Origin: Sipunculus nudus
Taxonomy: Eukaryota > Annelida > Sipuncula > Golfingiida > Sipunculidae
Assembly (NCBI GenBank): GCA_026874595.1
Contig: CM049314.1
Coordinates: forward strand, 75,222,300-75,286,299
Direction: 5' to 3'
DNA length: 64,000 nucleotides
Shown: positions 10,924-22,339 of the stretch, piece by piece
How the letters are laid out: each line of letters starts with the position of its first letter
Numbering within the stretch: the stretch's first letter is position 1
Notes under the pieces: model-generated
Databases searched by the model: none
Seen by the model: the letters and a program-made list of their open reading frames with translations, nothing else
What the model was told of the DNA's origin: nothing
Translations under genes and position numbers: made by a program

Positions 10924-12692
10924 TTATCTCAGGAATGGGAGGAACATTTTCCCAGATTTATTTTCATAACTTTTAGCTATTAACTGCCAAGAAATAATGA
11001 AAGCATGCATAGAACCCTTTAAATCTGCCTAGCAGTTGATTATCTGCATATTTGGAAACTTTCTTTGGATTGGGACTGTAGAGATTTTCTGTAGATTTGT
11101 AAAATCCATAGGAAAAAAACTGAAATCCTGTATCTAGTTATTTTCCAAAGTGTCCACACTTTATCCTGCATTTGTCCATAGTTTGCTCTTTTCTGTGGAT
11201 ATTTTGTGAAGCATCCACTCTTTTCAATAAAGAGTTTCTCAGTGTGCTTGTCTCTGTGGTAACATTTCTGTAAAATTATCTGAGGGAACTTTTAACATCC
11301 AAAAACATCAAAATATTGCTGTAGTTGTATCTATATATGAGAAAAATAAAAGAAAATACTGAATAAAGTGTAATAGTTATTTATCGGAGGATGCAGGATA
11401 AATCTTGCTTAGTTGTTCCTTATCCCAAATGGTTTCAGAATATCCGTCAGCTTATGCCTTAAAGTATACGCTTGACCTCATAATACTTCTTGCATGGTGA
11501 TCATGTCTGGAAAGGAAAGTAAAACAGTTTACTAAAATTGCATACTGCATGTACAAGACAGGGCAATCAGAAGTGATTCATGAAAAATTGTCAGTTGTAC
11601 AGATTTACTAGTGACAGAGCAGTCATTTCTTACAAAATATTTTTTTATTGTAGTTTGGGCATAATTTTACATTTTAGTGGCTGAATTTGCAGTTTTACAC
11701 TTCAGTGTATATTGAAAAAGCTTAATTACAAAATTAGAAATTATTAATAAAATCCATAAAAATATTTAATTAATTACATCAGTAAAGGTTACTTTTCCAA
11801 GATTTCCAGACACAATCCTCCTAAAACATCTACAGAGTTTGTGACAAATATCAATGTAATATCATAAATTGACCATAACTGAGTGTATAGTGGCTCAGTT
11901 GTCACTGACAATGACATATATATTCTTCTGTGCAGCATAGATTTAAGCTCAGGACATATTGTGACCAATTAACAGACACTTTAATTAAAATTGAACAACA
12001 ATTTTACTATAATGTATTTCTGCTCCCCCTATAGGACATGTAACAAATAAACAGATCCCTCTTACTACTTGATGATTATAAATTATCTCTGTTGTTTTTA
12101 TTTGCCATTTCTGGGGTTTTCTGTTTCTTCAAGCAGCAGAAGGGAGAGTATATAAAATACCATTTATCAAATGTTTCTTTGCACCATCATAAAATGTACA
12201 ATTATAATACTTTGTGAGTTTAAATAATGTATATTAAAAATTTGTAATGATAATCATGAGGCATGGTGGGAAAGATTTACATATTTGAGTATACAGTTCT
12301 CAGTTGTTTTCATGCAAGCCCTGTAAGTCCATACATGTTGACTCATTGACAGTACATTGACAGTACACTACTGCTCTTTCTCAAACAAAAGTGCTTATAA
12401 GAGCTTTTACATATTCTTTATATGTATTTTGAATTCAGATGAAACATATTATGTATACTCACATGAATTGTCTTCTCTTCTTTCTTCATGACCGTTAGAT
12501 CTGCACCATTTGAACTATCCTCTGTGACTCACTGGGTCATTGTATGCCCTGTGAGCCAGGCTTGGCACACTGCTTACAGTAACCTGATATGCTGGGGGTG
12601 GCCCCCAAGGCCAAGATGCAGATGGCTAGGTGACAGCTTGATAAAGTGCAAGCATCCCAGGGAGCACAGTCATGTCTCTTGTTGACATTATG
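10924..12692. other. Non-coding intronic sequence, nothing recognised
   Basis: About 1.8 kb of AT-rich sequence inside the large discoidin intron. No ORF above background, no RNA gene, and no copy of the window's repeat families. The last 200 bp, with CCCTGTGAGCCAGGCTTGGC, is GC-richer than its surroundings but not identifiable. Confidence 0.4.
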
Positions 12693-13104
12693 CAGTGGCG
12701 GATCCAAGGGGGGGCACAGGGGGCAATAGCCCCCCCTAGATTTTTTTTCAGGCTCATGAAAATTGCAAATTGTTTCAAGGTTTTCTTGAAAAAGGTACTT
12801 TTTTTACCTTGCCTTTATTAACTTCTTGACAGTGAAATATTACATCAAGAATTCAGGATAATCAGCACTGCATTAAACACACATGGAACAAACAGTACCA
12901 GAAATAACAACTTGTCACATGAGTAAATGCCAAATGAATAAAGTCTTAATTATATCTGCGATACTGTGTCCACTTGAATTAAGCTAGTCCTTGTACTGGC
13001 AGTGCTGGAAGATAAAGTCCAGTACACCAGTGTCTGGACCATTCATTGCTAGGAAGTCACGAGGTATAACAAGGTGACAAATGGTTAACTTTTAGAACTT
13101 TTCA
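12693..13104 (+). mobile_element. Possible hAT-type DNA transposon end
   Basis: CAGTGGCGGATCCAAGG begins at 12693, followed by G-rich then C-rich runs (GGGGGGGCACAGGGGGC, AGCCCCCCCT). This CAGTGGCGGATCC-type start is common to ends of hAT-superfamily and related elements in many animals. I did not find the matching inverted end in the window, and the 8-bp flank cannot be tested, so this is either one truncated end or chance resemblance. No transposase is seen. Confidence 0.35.
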
Positions 13105-13648
13105 GACAAACTGAAGTGATTAAGGCCTATATTCTAAAACTTCTGCTTTGTTTCCAATTTATCAGAAACAAAAAAAGTCTGGTTTAAGTGCCCGAAAATG
13201 CTCAAATTTGTTTCTTAATCATCATAACTTCAAAAAATTTCCTCACCATGTGAGGGGGACACCCACTCCCACACCCTCAATAGGACAAACAGAAGTGATT
13301 AAGGCCTATATTCTAAAACTTCTGCTTTGTTTCCAATTTATCAGAAACAAAAAAAGTCTGGTTTAAGTGCCCGAAAATGCTCAAATTTGTTTCTTAATCA
13401 TCATAACTTCAAAAAATTTCCTCACCATGTGAGGGGGACATCCACTCCCACACCCTCAATAGGACAAACGGAAGTGATTAAGGCCTATATTCTAAAACTT
13501 CTGCTTTGTTTCCAATTTATCAGAAATAAAAAAAGTCTGGTTTAAGTGCCCGAAAATGCTCAAATGTGATTTCTTAAACATCATATCTTCAAAAAATTTC
13601 CTCACTGTGTGAGGGGATAACCCCTTCCACACCCTCAATACAACAAAC
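13105..13648 (+). repeat. Tandem repeat, three units of 179 bp
   Basis: Units start at about 13105, 13284, 13463 and stop at 13648. The first two are almost identical. The third has more changes and a small indel near 13565. Each unit runs from ACAAAC(T/A)GAAGTGATTAAGG through a C-rich tail, CCCACTCCCACACCCTCAAT. The open frames at 13148 and 13327 are the same unit read twice and are not genes. The array follows the possible hAT end at 12693 and may be part of the same element. Confidence 0.85.
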
Positions 13649-13769
13649 AGAAGAGCCCGAAAATGCTCATTTTTCAGATGAGTAGAAACACCATTCAGAT
13701 AAGTCTAAATCAGAACACCATTATTTGTCAGAGAAATATATGCAATACATGTACCTCTCTGTATCTCAT

Positions 13770-13789
13770 TCTCTCTCTCTTTCACTCTA

Positions 13790-13852
<63 letters not shown>

Positions 13853-13859
13853 TATATAA
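13770..13859. repeat. (TC)n-(TA)n microsatellite
   Basis: A CTCTCT tract passes into an almost pure TA run from about 13798 to 13858. The run explains the repeated Ile-Tyr open frame across it. Confidence 0.95.
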
Positions 13860-14229
13860 ATTATAATATGCAAGAAAAGGATAAATTAATATCAATATCA
13901 TTTTATAAATATATTATTATACATTGTCCAACAATCAGTTTTTTTTTTACAAAATTATTTTGAATAAAAATATACCAAAATTCATGTTCTAGATGCTTTT
14001 CTAAACATATTGATATGTTAGAAGCCTTATCTTGGTTATAGAGTTTTATTGTTTTTTGGTGTAAAGTCCATCTCAAGGAGAAATATCTATATCCATAGAG
14101 CCTTTTCTGAACCAAGTATGTTCTGGGTCAGACAGTTTTGTGGCAATCTGCAGAAATTAATTACCATACTTTCAGAATTCTGCACTTTTCAGAAAATTTT
14201 AAAAACTTCTGCAAACTTATGATATCAGT

Positions 14230-14438
14230 TGAAATTTAATTGACCCACATAAAGTTTTCAGAAAATCTACAGCCAGGTTGTCTCTGACACCACATGCAGA
14301 AGTAGTGATATTTTTATATCAGTTGAAATTTTTTTATTTATTTTTAGTGAAAATCTCATGAGGAAGAATGAGGTCAGTCACAACCTGAATTTCATCTAAG
14401 AATTCTTGATATAAGTCTCCATTTCTCTCAAAAGAGTA

Positions 14439-14471
<33 letters not shown>

Positions 14472-15185
14472 TGTATGTTTGTATGTATACACACACAGAG
14501 AGACTAGTCATAACCTGCAAGACATTTTCAGGAAGTAAGAACTGAAGGCATAAAGTCATGTATACTGGCTCCTTGCATTTGCAGTTTCTTGATTTAAGGA
14601 AATATTTCTCAAAATGATATAAATGACAATGAAAGCTGCAACCTCATAAAAACAAGGAAAATTTTATTGTCTATGTCAGGTTATGGCTACAAAACAAGAA
14701 ATTAATTTTTTGCAGTGTACCCCCTGAATTTTCCAGTAAGTTCTGTTATTCGATTGTGTCTGATACCCCATGTAGGAGTGACTTGATAAGTTATAACTTA
14801 TAACATCATTTGAAGATTTTTTTTTTTTAATTTCTCAAGAGGAAGAATTAAGGTCATTCATACTTTCATTCAGACTTTTACCCATGTATTCTACATTAGA
14901 ATTTACATAGCTTGATGCATATATTTCTACCTCACATTTGTAGTTTCCTGGTGTACGGAGATATTTCTTGAAATAAGATATAAGACCTTGAAAGCTGTAA
15001 CCTCATAGTAAACTTTTCTTAAATCTATGATTCTTTCCTAGAAACAAGGAAAATTTTCTTATCTAAGTCAGTTTTGGCTACAAACTCAGGATTTAAGAAA
15101 ATTTTTCTATGAGTTTCCTTGTTTCAAGAAAAAAATTCTCATTTCAAGGAAAATTAACTTGGTTAAGTAAGGGATTTTTTGTGTG
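14230..15185. repeat. Two divergent tandem copies of about 450-480 bp
   Basis: The segment from about 14230 to 14717 is repeated with divergence at about 14720-15185. Shared landmarks in order are TGTCTCTGACACCACATGCAG / TGTCTGATACCCCATGTAG, CTCAAGAGGAAGAAT-like text, GAAAGCTG(C/T)AACCTCATA, ACAAGGAAAATTTT and GGCTACAAA. A TATG microsatellite interrupts the first copy. No coding content is evident. Confidence 0.6.
14440..14490. repeat. (TATG)n microsatellite
   Basis: About twelve TATG units with one TTTG interruption, followed by a short ACACACAC run. Confidence 0.95.
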
Positions 15186-15336
15186 GTAGATACATGTATG
15201 ACCAGTTTACAAGAGCAGGTTAGGAGACTGGAGTATACTGTTAAACTGCAAGGGGAGAGTTGTAAGGGAGTTCAGGCCTTCCTCATGTAAACATATTCCA
15301 GATGTAGAGGTATAATGCTTTCTGTAGACTGTAACA

Positions 15337-15790
15337 GTGTGTGCAAGCCAGCTATTCAGTAAACAAAGATTATTACTTACTTGTATTGGAGTCTATATGC
15401 CTTATTATAATGGAAAATACGATCAAATAGATCTATATAGAGAGACACCGGAGATAGTACAGGTTTTAATTGACACCAACACCGAGGGCACGCCTTTTGT
15501 GTTGATGGGAGACTTTAATGCCTCCCTACCCAAGAGAGGGAATCTGTCTGTAAACTGGTATAAACAAAAACCTTTCACTGTACACAGCCTGGTTCTTTAT
15601 GAATTCACGACTGATAAAGATTAGACATGACCAACTTCTCCTTCAATCAGGGTACAAATAATACTTATGAGAAGGGTCATGTAAAATCATAAATTGATCA
15701 CGTCTTAATGCTGAAATATGTTAAAGATTGAGTGCTCGATTGTGCAATTTTACTAGTAAGTAACATGACCATTACCCATTGGCAGTTAGA
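15337..15790 (+). pseudogene. LINE (non-LTR retrotransposon) endonuclease fragment
   Basis: The frame 15337-15624 contains IGVYMPYYNGKYDQIDLY and then PFVLMGDFNASLPKRGN. This is the apurinic-type endonuclease layout: a V-Y-x-P strand followed by the G-D-F-N catalytic motif. After a stop at 15622 the same frame continues with TMTNFSFNQGTNNTYEKG and, after another stop, IDHVLM, matching the S/Y-x-I-D-H/Y-x-L/I end of the nuclease domain. Two in-frame stops and the absence of any reverse transcriptase downstream show an inactive 5' fragment. Clade cannot be assigned by eye. Confidence 0.75.
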
Positions 15791-16604
15791 TTGCAGGTAG
15801 ATAATTTATGTCGGCTGGGCATATAATTCAGCTATGTTGTGTATATACAATAAAGCAAAGACAGGACCGGATATGAGAATAACTGGCTGATTTATTACGA
15901 CAATTAAATATGAAATTACAAGTAGAATCATCCCCTGATAAAATTACATTCTTATTCCGGCAAGGTTGGGATATCCGGCCAACCTTGGAGAAATTAGGCT
16001 ACGCTACTAAAAACCTACTTACTTTAAGGACTCATTAACAAATCGATTATAATATTGAATACTTATCTAATACTGCATGCTAATCTAATACTGCATGGTC
16101 ATCATATATACATTAAAGTAAACACCATATATGGCTGTATATTACATTACCAAACTACCTAACAGATACTAAAAACTGAAATATACTTTGAAGCAAATAC
16201 TAATAGGCATGAATACAGATAAAAGTAGGATATACAACTGACGTCAAGAATTGAAACTAACTGGTACCTGCAGTGCACCCCATGATGCAAAGCATAAACT
16301 TAATATCTAAATAACAACAAGAAGATGAAATTCTGTAGCTCATAATTAAAACAAACTCATAGTAACAAATTAAGTAATTCACTTAATCGTATTCTGAAAT
16401 AGGAAAAATAAGCATATTTGAAATTGAAATAATCCAACCTTACAATGCAGTGCACCCCCTGGTGCTGACACTGTTGCATTAAGTAATAAAGAATATGACA
16501 TGGGATGAAGATCATTCAGACTAGACATTGAAACACATCATTGAAAACGTGTGAATGGTATAGCTTCAAACCTAATACTTGGAGGTAATACAACCATAAA
16601 TTTT
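15791..16604. other. Intronic sequence, nothing recognised
   Basis: AT-rich sequence without ORFs. Short GCAGTGCACCCC(A/C)TG motifs at about 16270 and 16446 resemble the start of the 81-bp repeat that follows, suggesting diverged outlying units. Confidence 0.4.
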
Positions 16605-16766
16605 GATGCACCCCATGGTGCTGACACAGTTTCTTCGACTAGGAAAGGACACAAACAAAAACTGACTAAAGTTCTGACTCACTCTGATGCACCCCATGAT
16701 GCTGACACAGTTTCCTCGACTAGAAAAGGACATAAACAAGAACTGACTAAAGTTCTGACTAATTAC
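16605..16766 (+). repeat. Tandem repeat, two units of 81 bp
   Basis: GATGCACCCCATGGTGCTGA at 16605 recurs at 16686 with a few changes. Both units stay open in one frame (DAPHGADTVSSTRKGHKQ), but there is no sign of a gene around them. Confidence 0.8.
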
Positions 16767-17159
16767 AGAAACAAATTATTGCATCATGAGTATGTTATAT
16801 ACAAGAAAAATAATATTCAAGCATGCCCTAGCTTCTTGCTGTTGCACAATTTAAAGACCAAACATTAATAAGTTTTGAAGAGAGGGAGATGGTAGGTCAA
16901 TTTTGTATGTCAGAGCAGTAAGCCGTATATAACCTTGGTATACAGAAACCACAAATAGTCTGTGATGAAGTAGAAATTCAGGCAATATAGCGCGTTCAAT
17001 TTTGTATGTCCGAGCAGTAAACGTACCTAAATGGCAGGGACGAACTACATCTGTGTGACCCGCATCTTTTGGCTGCTCACTTCTTACGCAGCACATAACC
17101 AAGAAACCATGTGCGGAGCAAAATAATCCTCACAGAATCAGATTTCAATGACTTTTTCA

Positions 17160-19082
17160 GACTGCTCACTGCATCATATTTGGCACCCAAAGTTCAGCCT
17201 GAATCTATTTATAGCTTTGGCAGACTGCCAACTGTGTCAGATTATGCAACAGGTCAAGAGTTCACTCAGTGCAGCCAGGTACATGTCAAAAGTTCACTCA
17301 GTTTAGCCAGGTGCAGGTCAAGAGTTCACTCAGTGCAGTAGCTCAAGGCAGCAATTTGTCACAGGTCACTGGGGGGCAACTGCCTTACTCACCTAAGCCT
17401 TGTCAGCAAAGTGCATCAAACTCTGGGGAAGTTTGACCTGTCTATGCGTCTTTGATGGTATTCTCATTTACATGACAGGTGGTGCCATGTACGTTGACTT
17501 TTGCACAGTGTATGTGCCTGCTTATTTCTACAGAGGAATTTGATATAACAGCCTGAAATTGGGCATGTTTATACATATCGGGTAGCTTTATAGTGTACAA
17601 GACTGGTGGCGCCACCTACAATAATTTTTGCACAGTGTATGTCCCTGCTTATTTCACAGGAAGAGTTTGACATATCAGTCTGACATTGGGCATATTTATA
17701 ATCTCTTTGTTGTATATAAGACTGGTGGTGCCAGCTACAATCATTGTATCCGCCAAAACAGAGTTTTGTGGATACTATGTTTTCAGTCGGATGCTGCCAC
17801 CATCGCAGCATAGGTTTTCCTGAGAACTCCTCCATAACCACTGGGCAGAATTTTTTTTAAATTCAGAATTATGATCGATCACATATGAACTGCCGCGCCC
17901 TCATTTTTGGTTGACCTCTGACCTTTCCTCTCTGCCCATGTCCATTTGTGCGTCAGTTTCCACACATTAACCCACATATCTTGGGGCTAAAAATTTTGCA
18001 CACATGTAGCCCTTTGATAGCTTTATAACATACACTAAAAATGGTGGCGCCACCTGCAACCATTTATGCACAGCATCCATCTGTTCATCTGCCTTGGGAT
18101 AAAAATCACTCATATCTCAGCAGTGGTTTGACTTATCCACCTGAAATTTTGCAGGTTTAGACATCCTGGACAGCTTTCTTGATTTTATGACAGGTGGCAC
18201 CACCTACATTCACATTTACTCTGCAGACATCCAAGCTTATATCTCAGGAACCTTTTGACTGATTGGACCAAAATTTTGCATGTGTATAGATCTTACATAG
18301 CTTATCATCATAGGCAAAAGTGGTGGCACCACCTGCAACCATTTATGCACAGCGTCCATCTGTTCATCTGCCTTGGGATAAAATCACCCATATCTCAGCA
18401 GTGGTTTGACTTTTCCACCTGAAATTTTGCAGGTTTATACATCCTGGACAGCTTTCTTGATTTTATGACAGGTGGTGCCACCTGCATTCAGGTTTACTCT
18501 GCAGACATCCAAGCTCATATCTTGGGAACCGTTTGACGGATTGGGCCAAACTTTTGCATGTGTATAGATCTCACATAGCTCTTCATCATAGGCAAAACTG
18601 TTGGCGCCACCTGCAACCACTTATGCACAGCGTCCATTTGTTCATCTGCCTTGGGATAAAATCACTCATATCTGAGCAGTGGTTTGACTTATCCAACTGA
18701 AATTTTGCAGGTTTATATATCCTGGACAATTTCCTCGATTTTATGACAGGTGGCACCACCTACATTCACTTTTATACTGCAGACATCCATGCTAATATGC
18801 AACACACCTCACTCTATTCCCCTAGCCACTTAATCCATGCCTCACTTCACCTGTCCCACTCTGATTTCTGCGGATACACATATTCGCTTGTCGACTACCC
18901 ATATTCTAGTTTTAAAATGTCCTAGTCTGAAACTCACAGGTCAGAAATGTCCATTTTGCTATAGTAATAATGACTAAGGTAGATATGCAGGACTTAAGAG
19001 GATCAATATTTAATTTTAAAAATAAACCTCCATTCATACTCCCAAACTTTGCACAGGTTCGCATTAGGCCTGTAGGCCTTGT
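17160..19082 (+). mobile_element. Hel-B element, 5'-truncated, carrying a nested Hel-A
   Basis: From about 17160 this copy matches the interior of the full Hel-B at 19134-21603, including the TTTATAGCTTTGGCAGACTG and TCAAGAGTTCACTCAGTGCAG units. It ends CACAGGTTCGCATTAGGCC, then TGTAGGCCTTGT. Hel-A occupies 17744-18909. The right flank TTATCATATATAACAGC is the Hel-C2 terminal segment, so Hel-B inserted in the T run that precedes this sequence in the Hel-C2 copy ending at 47711. The 5' end AGCGAACC is missing. Confidence 0.7.
17744..18909 (+). mobile_element. Hel-A element nested in Hel-B (1.17 kb)
   Basis: It runs from TTGTATCCGCCAAAACAG to a 3' end with hairpin arms around CTTGT and ATATTCTAG. 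The left junction, CCAGCTACAATCA|TTGTATCC, is the same point at which the 52229 copy sits. The right flank here, TTTTAAAATGTCCTAGTC, is shared with the Hel-A copies ending at 41024 and (diverged) 26588, so these three probably descend from one Hel-B subfamily that already carried Hel-A. Palindrome units lie near 17605 (Hel-B part) and 18042, and CpG-decayed ones near 18190, 18322 and 18477. Confidence 0.75.
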
Positions 19083-19126
19083 TTATCATATATAACAGCT
19101 GACCGCCGTGATCCATAGGTCCCTTG
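19083..19126 (+). mobile_element. Hel-C2 terminal fragment
   Basis: TTATCATATATAACAGCTGAC followed by a decayed hairpin and CCCTTGT matches the 3' ends at 8491 (minus strand) and 47711. It is the last 44 bp of a Hel-C2 copy whose body is interrupted by the Hel-B ending at 19082. The following T run at 19127-19133 leads straight into another Hel-B. Confidence 0.6.
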
Positions 19127-19133
19127 TTTTTTT

Positions 19134-21603
19134 AGCGAACCTGTGAGCTTATGCCATGGTGTGGCGGTGTCCGTCGCCTGTCGTGCGTCGTATGTTGTGC
19201 GTTGTCTGTAAGTTAACCATAGCTATCTCGAAAATGGCAGAAGCTAGCATCACCAATTTTTTGCAAATAATCAGTCATCCAAAAAACTATATCAGATTTT
19301 GTTTATTTTTTTTCTAACTGCATTTTCTTAGATTTTACAGGGGAAAAGCTAAAAAGGCTTTAGAAATCTTCTTCTCCGAAACTGTCCAGCCAAATTGTCC
19401 AATATTTTACAGAAATGATCCCTGGAACAATCTTTCTCTAGTTTGTTTGAGTGGTTCTAATTCGGAGATTTTGGCCAAGATACAGGATTTTGAACTTTGT
19501 TAACTATGCAAAAAAGCATATTAAAATTTAAATCTCAGAAACGGCTGTAGCCATCATTACCAAATTTTATGCCAATGTTGGTCACATAGGTCATATCTGA
19601 AATTGAGGTTTTGGTGGCGGCACCAGCATCGGCCTTTTTTGTACAGGGTCATCAGTGCCTGTATCACACTGAGGGCTACAAAAAAACTTCTCTGAAACCA
19701 TATGGCCAAAATGTTTAATATCACACAGAAATGATCCAAGGGTAGTGCTTTCTGAAATTTGTTCAAATGGTCTCTTTTCAGTGACTTTAGGCTAAGTTAT
19801 TGGAAGATGAATTTAGTCATATGCCATAACAGCCCATTTTAGCTCAGTGGCTACAAAGATCTTCTTCTCAAAAACCACTGGGCCAAATTCTTAAATTTCA
19901 CACATTAATTATCCTCAGATGTTGATAATTCAAGTTTGTTCAGATGGTTTTGGTTCAGTGCTTTTTAGCTGAGTTACGGGAAGCTGAACTTAGCCAGTTT
20001 GCTGTATCGTCCTTATGAATTATAAACATGCAAAAACTTTTTTTTGAATGATGCAACTGAAGCCAGTTTGTTAAATATTTTACAAGAATCATTCCTACAA
20101 TAATTCTTATGATAATTGTCATTAATGGTTCCACATGAATGATTTGTGGCTGAATTATGGAGATTGAATTGAGTCATTTTACCATATATGTTAGCTGTGT
20201 AATGCTGTTACATCAAGCCTGGCACCAGTTTATCAGCATCTATTACATCATGCCACTAGATATTTAGATTTCAGGTTGTCTTTGGTTAATATTGACAAGA
20301 AAGTTTTTTAAAAGCTTTTAAAAAACTTAGATTTATTATTTAAGTTTTTCATCATACCAGGCAATGTTACAATCATGGATATTCCGCTCTCTGTGGTTAT
20401 ATAATGACAACTGTACGTGGATTATAAATTATTGGTATCCCTACTCAACTTAATTCAAGAATTTGCCATTAATGAGATATATCTGTATTTTAATTTTGCA
20501 TTCAGTATGCATCCTTAATAATTTTACATATATTCCTGATTTCTTTTTTTATAAAAAGTCAGCTAAGAAGCATTTTATATTGGAAAATAAATTTCAAAGT
20601 TATTTCAAGTAGGGAACACTTTTGTGTTCAGATGGCAGCACTTGATTTACCATTGGCAGATTGCCAGCACCTTGATGTTGGCCATTAGCCAAGATGATGT
20701 CAGCTCTATAAATAGTTTTGGCACAGTGCCAGGGTTGGAAGAAAAGCAGCCAGGTATAGGTCAGAGTTCACTCAGTGCAGTATCTGCATTCTATTTATAG
20801 CTTTGGCAGACTGCTCACTGCATCATATTTGGCACCAAAGTTCAGCCTGAATCTATTTATAAATAGCTTTTGCAGACTGCCAACTTTGTCAGATTATGCA
20901 ACAGGTCGAGTGTTCACTCAGTGCAGCCAGGTACAGGTCAAAAGTTCACTCAGTCTAGCCAGGTTCAGGTCAAGAGTTCACTCAGTGCAGTAGCTTGAGG
21001 CAGCAATTTGTCATTGGTCACTGGGGGGCAACTGCCTTACTCACCTAAGCTTTGTCAGCCCAGTTCATCAAACTCTGGGGAAGTTTGATGTATTGGACTG
21101 ATATTTTGACCTGTCTAAGAGTCTTTGATGGTATTCTCATTTACAAGATAGGTGGTGCCACGTACATTGACTTTTGCACAGTGTATGTGCCTGCTTATTT
21201 CTACAGAGGAATTTGATATATCAGCCTGAAATTGGGCATATTTATACATATCGAATAGCTTTGTCATATACAAGACTGGTGGTGCCACCTACAATAATAT
21301 TACACATTGTGTGTCCCTGCTTATTTCTCAGGAGGGGTTTGATATATCAGTCTGTAAATTGGCTTTTGTGTATAACTCTGATAGCTTCGAAGTATACAAG
21401 ACTGGTGGTGCCAGCTACAATCGTTTTTGTGTTGTGTGCACCCATGCCAGAATTTCAGCAGTGATTTTTGTGTAATTGTTTCTTATTCAAAATGTTTAGT
21501 ACTTGCATTGTTCATATACATGAAAAGTAATGGTCCAGCATGGAAGCATTATACCTGGTGTATTTCCCAACGCACAGGTTCGCATTAGGCCTGTAGGCCT
21601 TGT
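19134..21603 (+). mobile_element. Hel-B Helentron-like element, full length (2.47 kb), ends at an exon
   Basis: The 5' end is AGCGAACCTGTGAGCTTATG. The 3' end is CGCACAGGTTCGCATTAGGC, then CTGTAGGCCTTGT. GCGAACCTGTG at the start recurs inverted as CACAGGTTCGC before the 3' stem-loop GGCCtgtaGGCC. The first half holds two to three diverged units (CTTCTTCTC(C/T)GAAACTGT). The second half holds the TTTATAGCTTTGGCAGACTG / GTTCACTCAGTGCAG block and then palindrome monomers in decayed form (GGTGGTGCCACCT). Its right flank is an 11-base T run and GCAG, the splice acceptor of the exon at 21619. No protein is encoded. Confidence 0.8.
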
Positions 21604-21618
21604 TTTTTTTTTTTGCAG
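21604..21618 (+). other. 3' splice site formed by T run next to Hel-B terminus
   Basis: Eleven T followed by GCAG directly precede the discoidin exon. The Hel-B terminus CCTTGT ends at 21603. Any branch point must therefore lie in transposon sequence. The T run is also the kind of target this family uses, so insertion into the polypyrimidine tract is the simplest explanation. Confidence 0.7.
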
Positions 21619-21787
21619 GAGTTCACTGGATTTTCGGAAGAAGCCAATCCCTATGACAGAAAGATACAGTTTTTCCGGGTAACAAAGGCCCGATACTTCA
21701 GATTGTATCCACTTCATCCAGTTCTGGATTATGGCCTTTATGTTTGTGCCAGAATGGAAATACTGCTGGCTCCCCCTATCAGCTGCA
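21619..21787 (+). CDS. Discoidin-EGF gene, exon c: C-terminal part of F5/8 type C domain
   Basis: This 169-bp exon starts in phase 0 after GCAG and ends in phase 1 before the donor GTGAGA at 21788. It encodes EFTGFSEEANPYDRKIQFFR, then VTKARYFRLYPLHP and, near the end, YVCARMEILLAP. The A-R-Y-x-R-L-Y-P segment and the closing C-x-R-M-E-I/L segment are the diagnostic end of FA58C domains. The cysteine pairs in the family with the first cysteine near the start of exon a. Its phase-1 end fits the two-base start of the EGF exon at 31423, giving PPISCT then KPDKSMC. The upstream exon b ends phase 0, so the three exons make one uninterrupted domain of about 175 residues, slightly longer than the usual 150 or so. 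An earlier donor is possible but no other GT fits the phase. Confidence 0.85.
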
Positions 21788-22339
21788 GTGAGAGCTTTTA
21801 TCTTATCCTAATTTTATCTGTCACAAGATGTAAATTGAAACAATTTATGCATTACAATTAATAAAATTATATGTTTGAATTATAACATATATAAATATAC
21901 ATTAATATATATCTGTTATAGCCAACTATCTACAGGGAAGAGGCTAGGATAACCATTTCTTGTTATCAACTGAACAGTGCTGTGGATAGATAAGTATTGT
22001 CTTCTTTCCCAGGATGGAAGCAGATTTTAATGGATGAGACAACCAGACCCATGTTGACAGGAGGAGACAATATGGCTAAGGACACTGTTCCAGTAATTTT
22101 CCTCTGACATCATCAGAAGTGTGGCACAGTTAATTTCACTCCATTTAGTACTTTAACAATATGCCAGATGTCGCCACAATACAATAACCTGGACCTAAAG
22201 TAATTTCCACTTACATAAATGTATAGATATTACAGTTTAAGATACAATATATATCCCTTTCATTTCATAAGATCTGATTAACCAGCTATAACAAAACTTT
22301 ATTATTATCCAAAATCGCAAGCTTATTATCAAAATAGTA
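21788..22339. other. Start of intron c, nothing recognised
   Basis: AT-rich sequence between the exon c donor and a DNA transposon. No ORF or repeat match is seen. Confidence 0.4.

Noticed and set aside
13663-13866. ORF with poly Ile-Tyr tail
   Set aside because: Translation of a TC/TA microsatellite.
16860-17105. Short ORFs either side of the 81-bp repeat as a gene
   Set aside because: Frames on opposite strands overlap, composition is not coding-like, and no splice or domain evidence links them.
20710-20722. TATAAATAG box-like motif in Hel-B (also 38600 and 51596 regions)
   Set aside because: It is part of the repeat consensus, near TTTATAGC repeats. No downstream ORF or initiation evidence, so a promoter is not supported.
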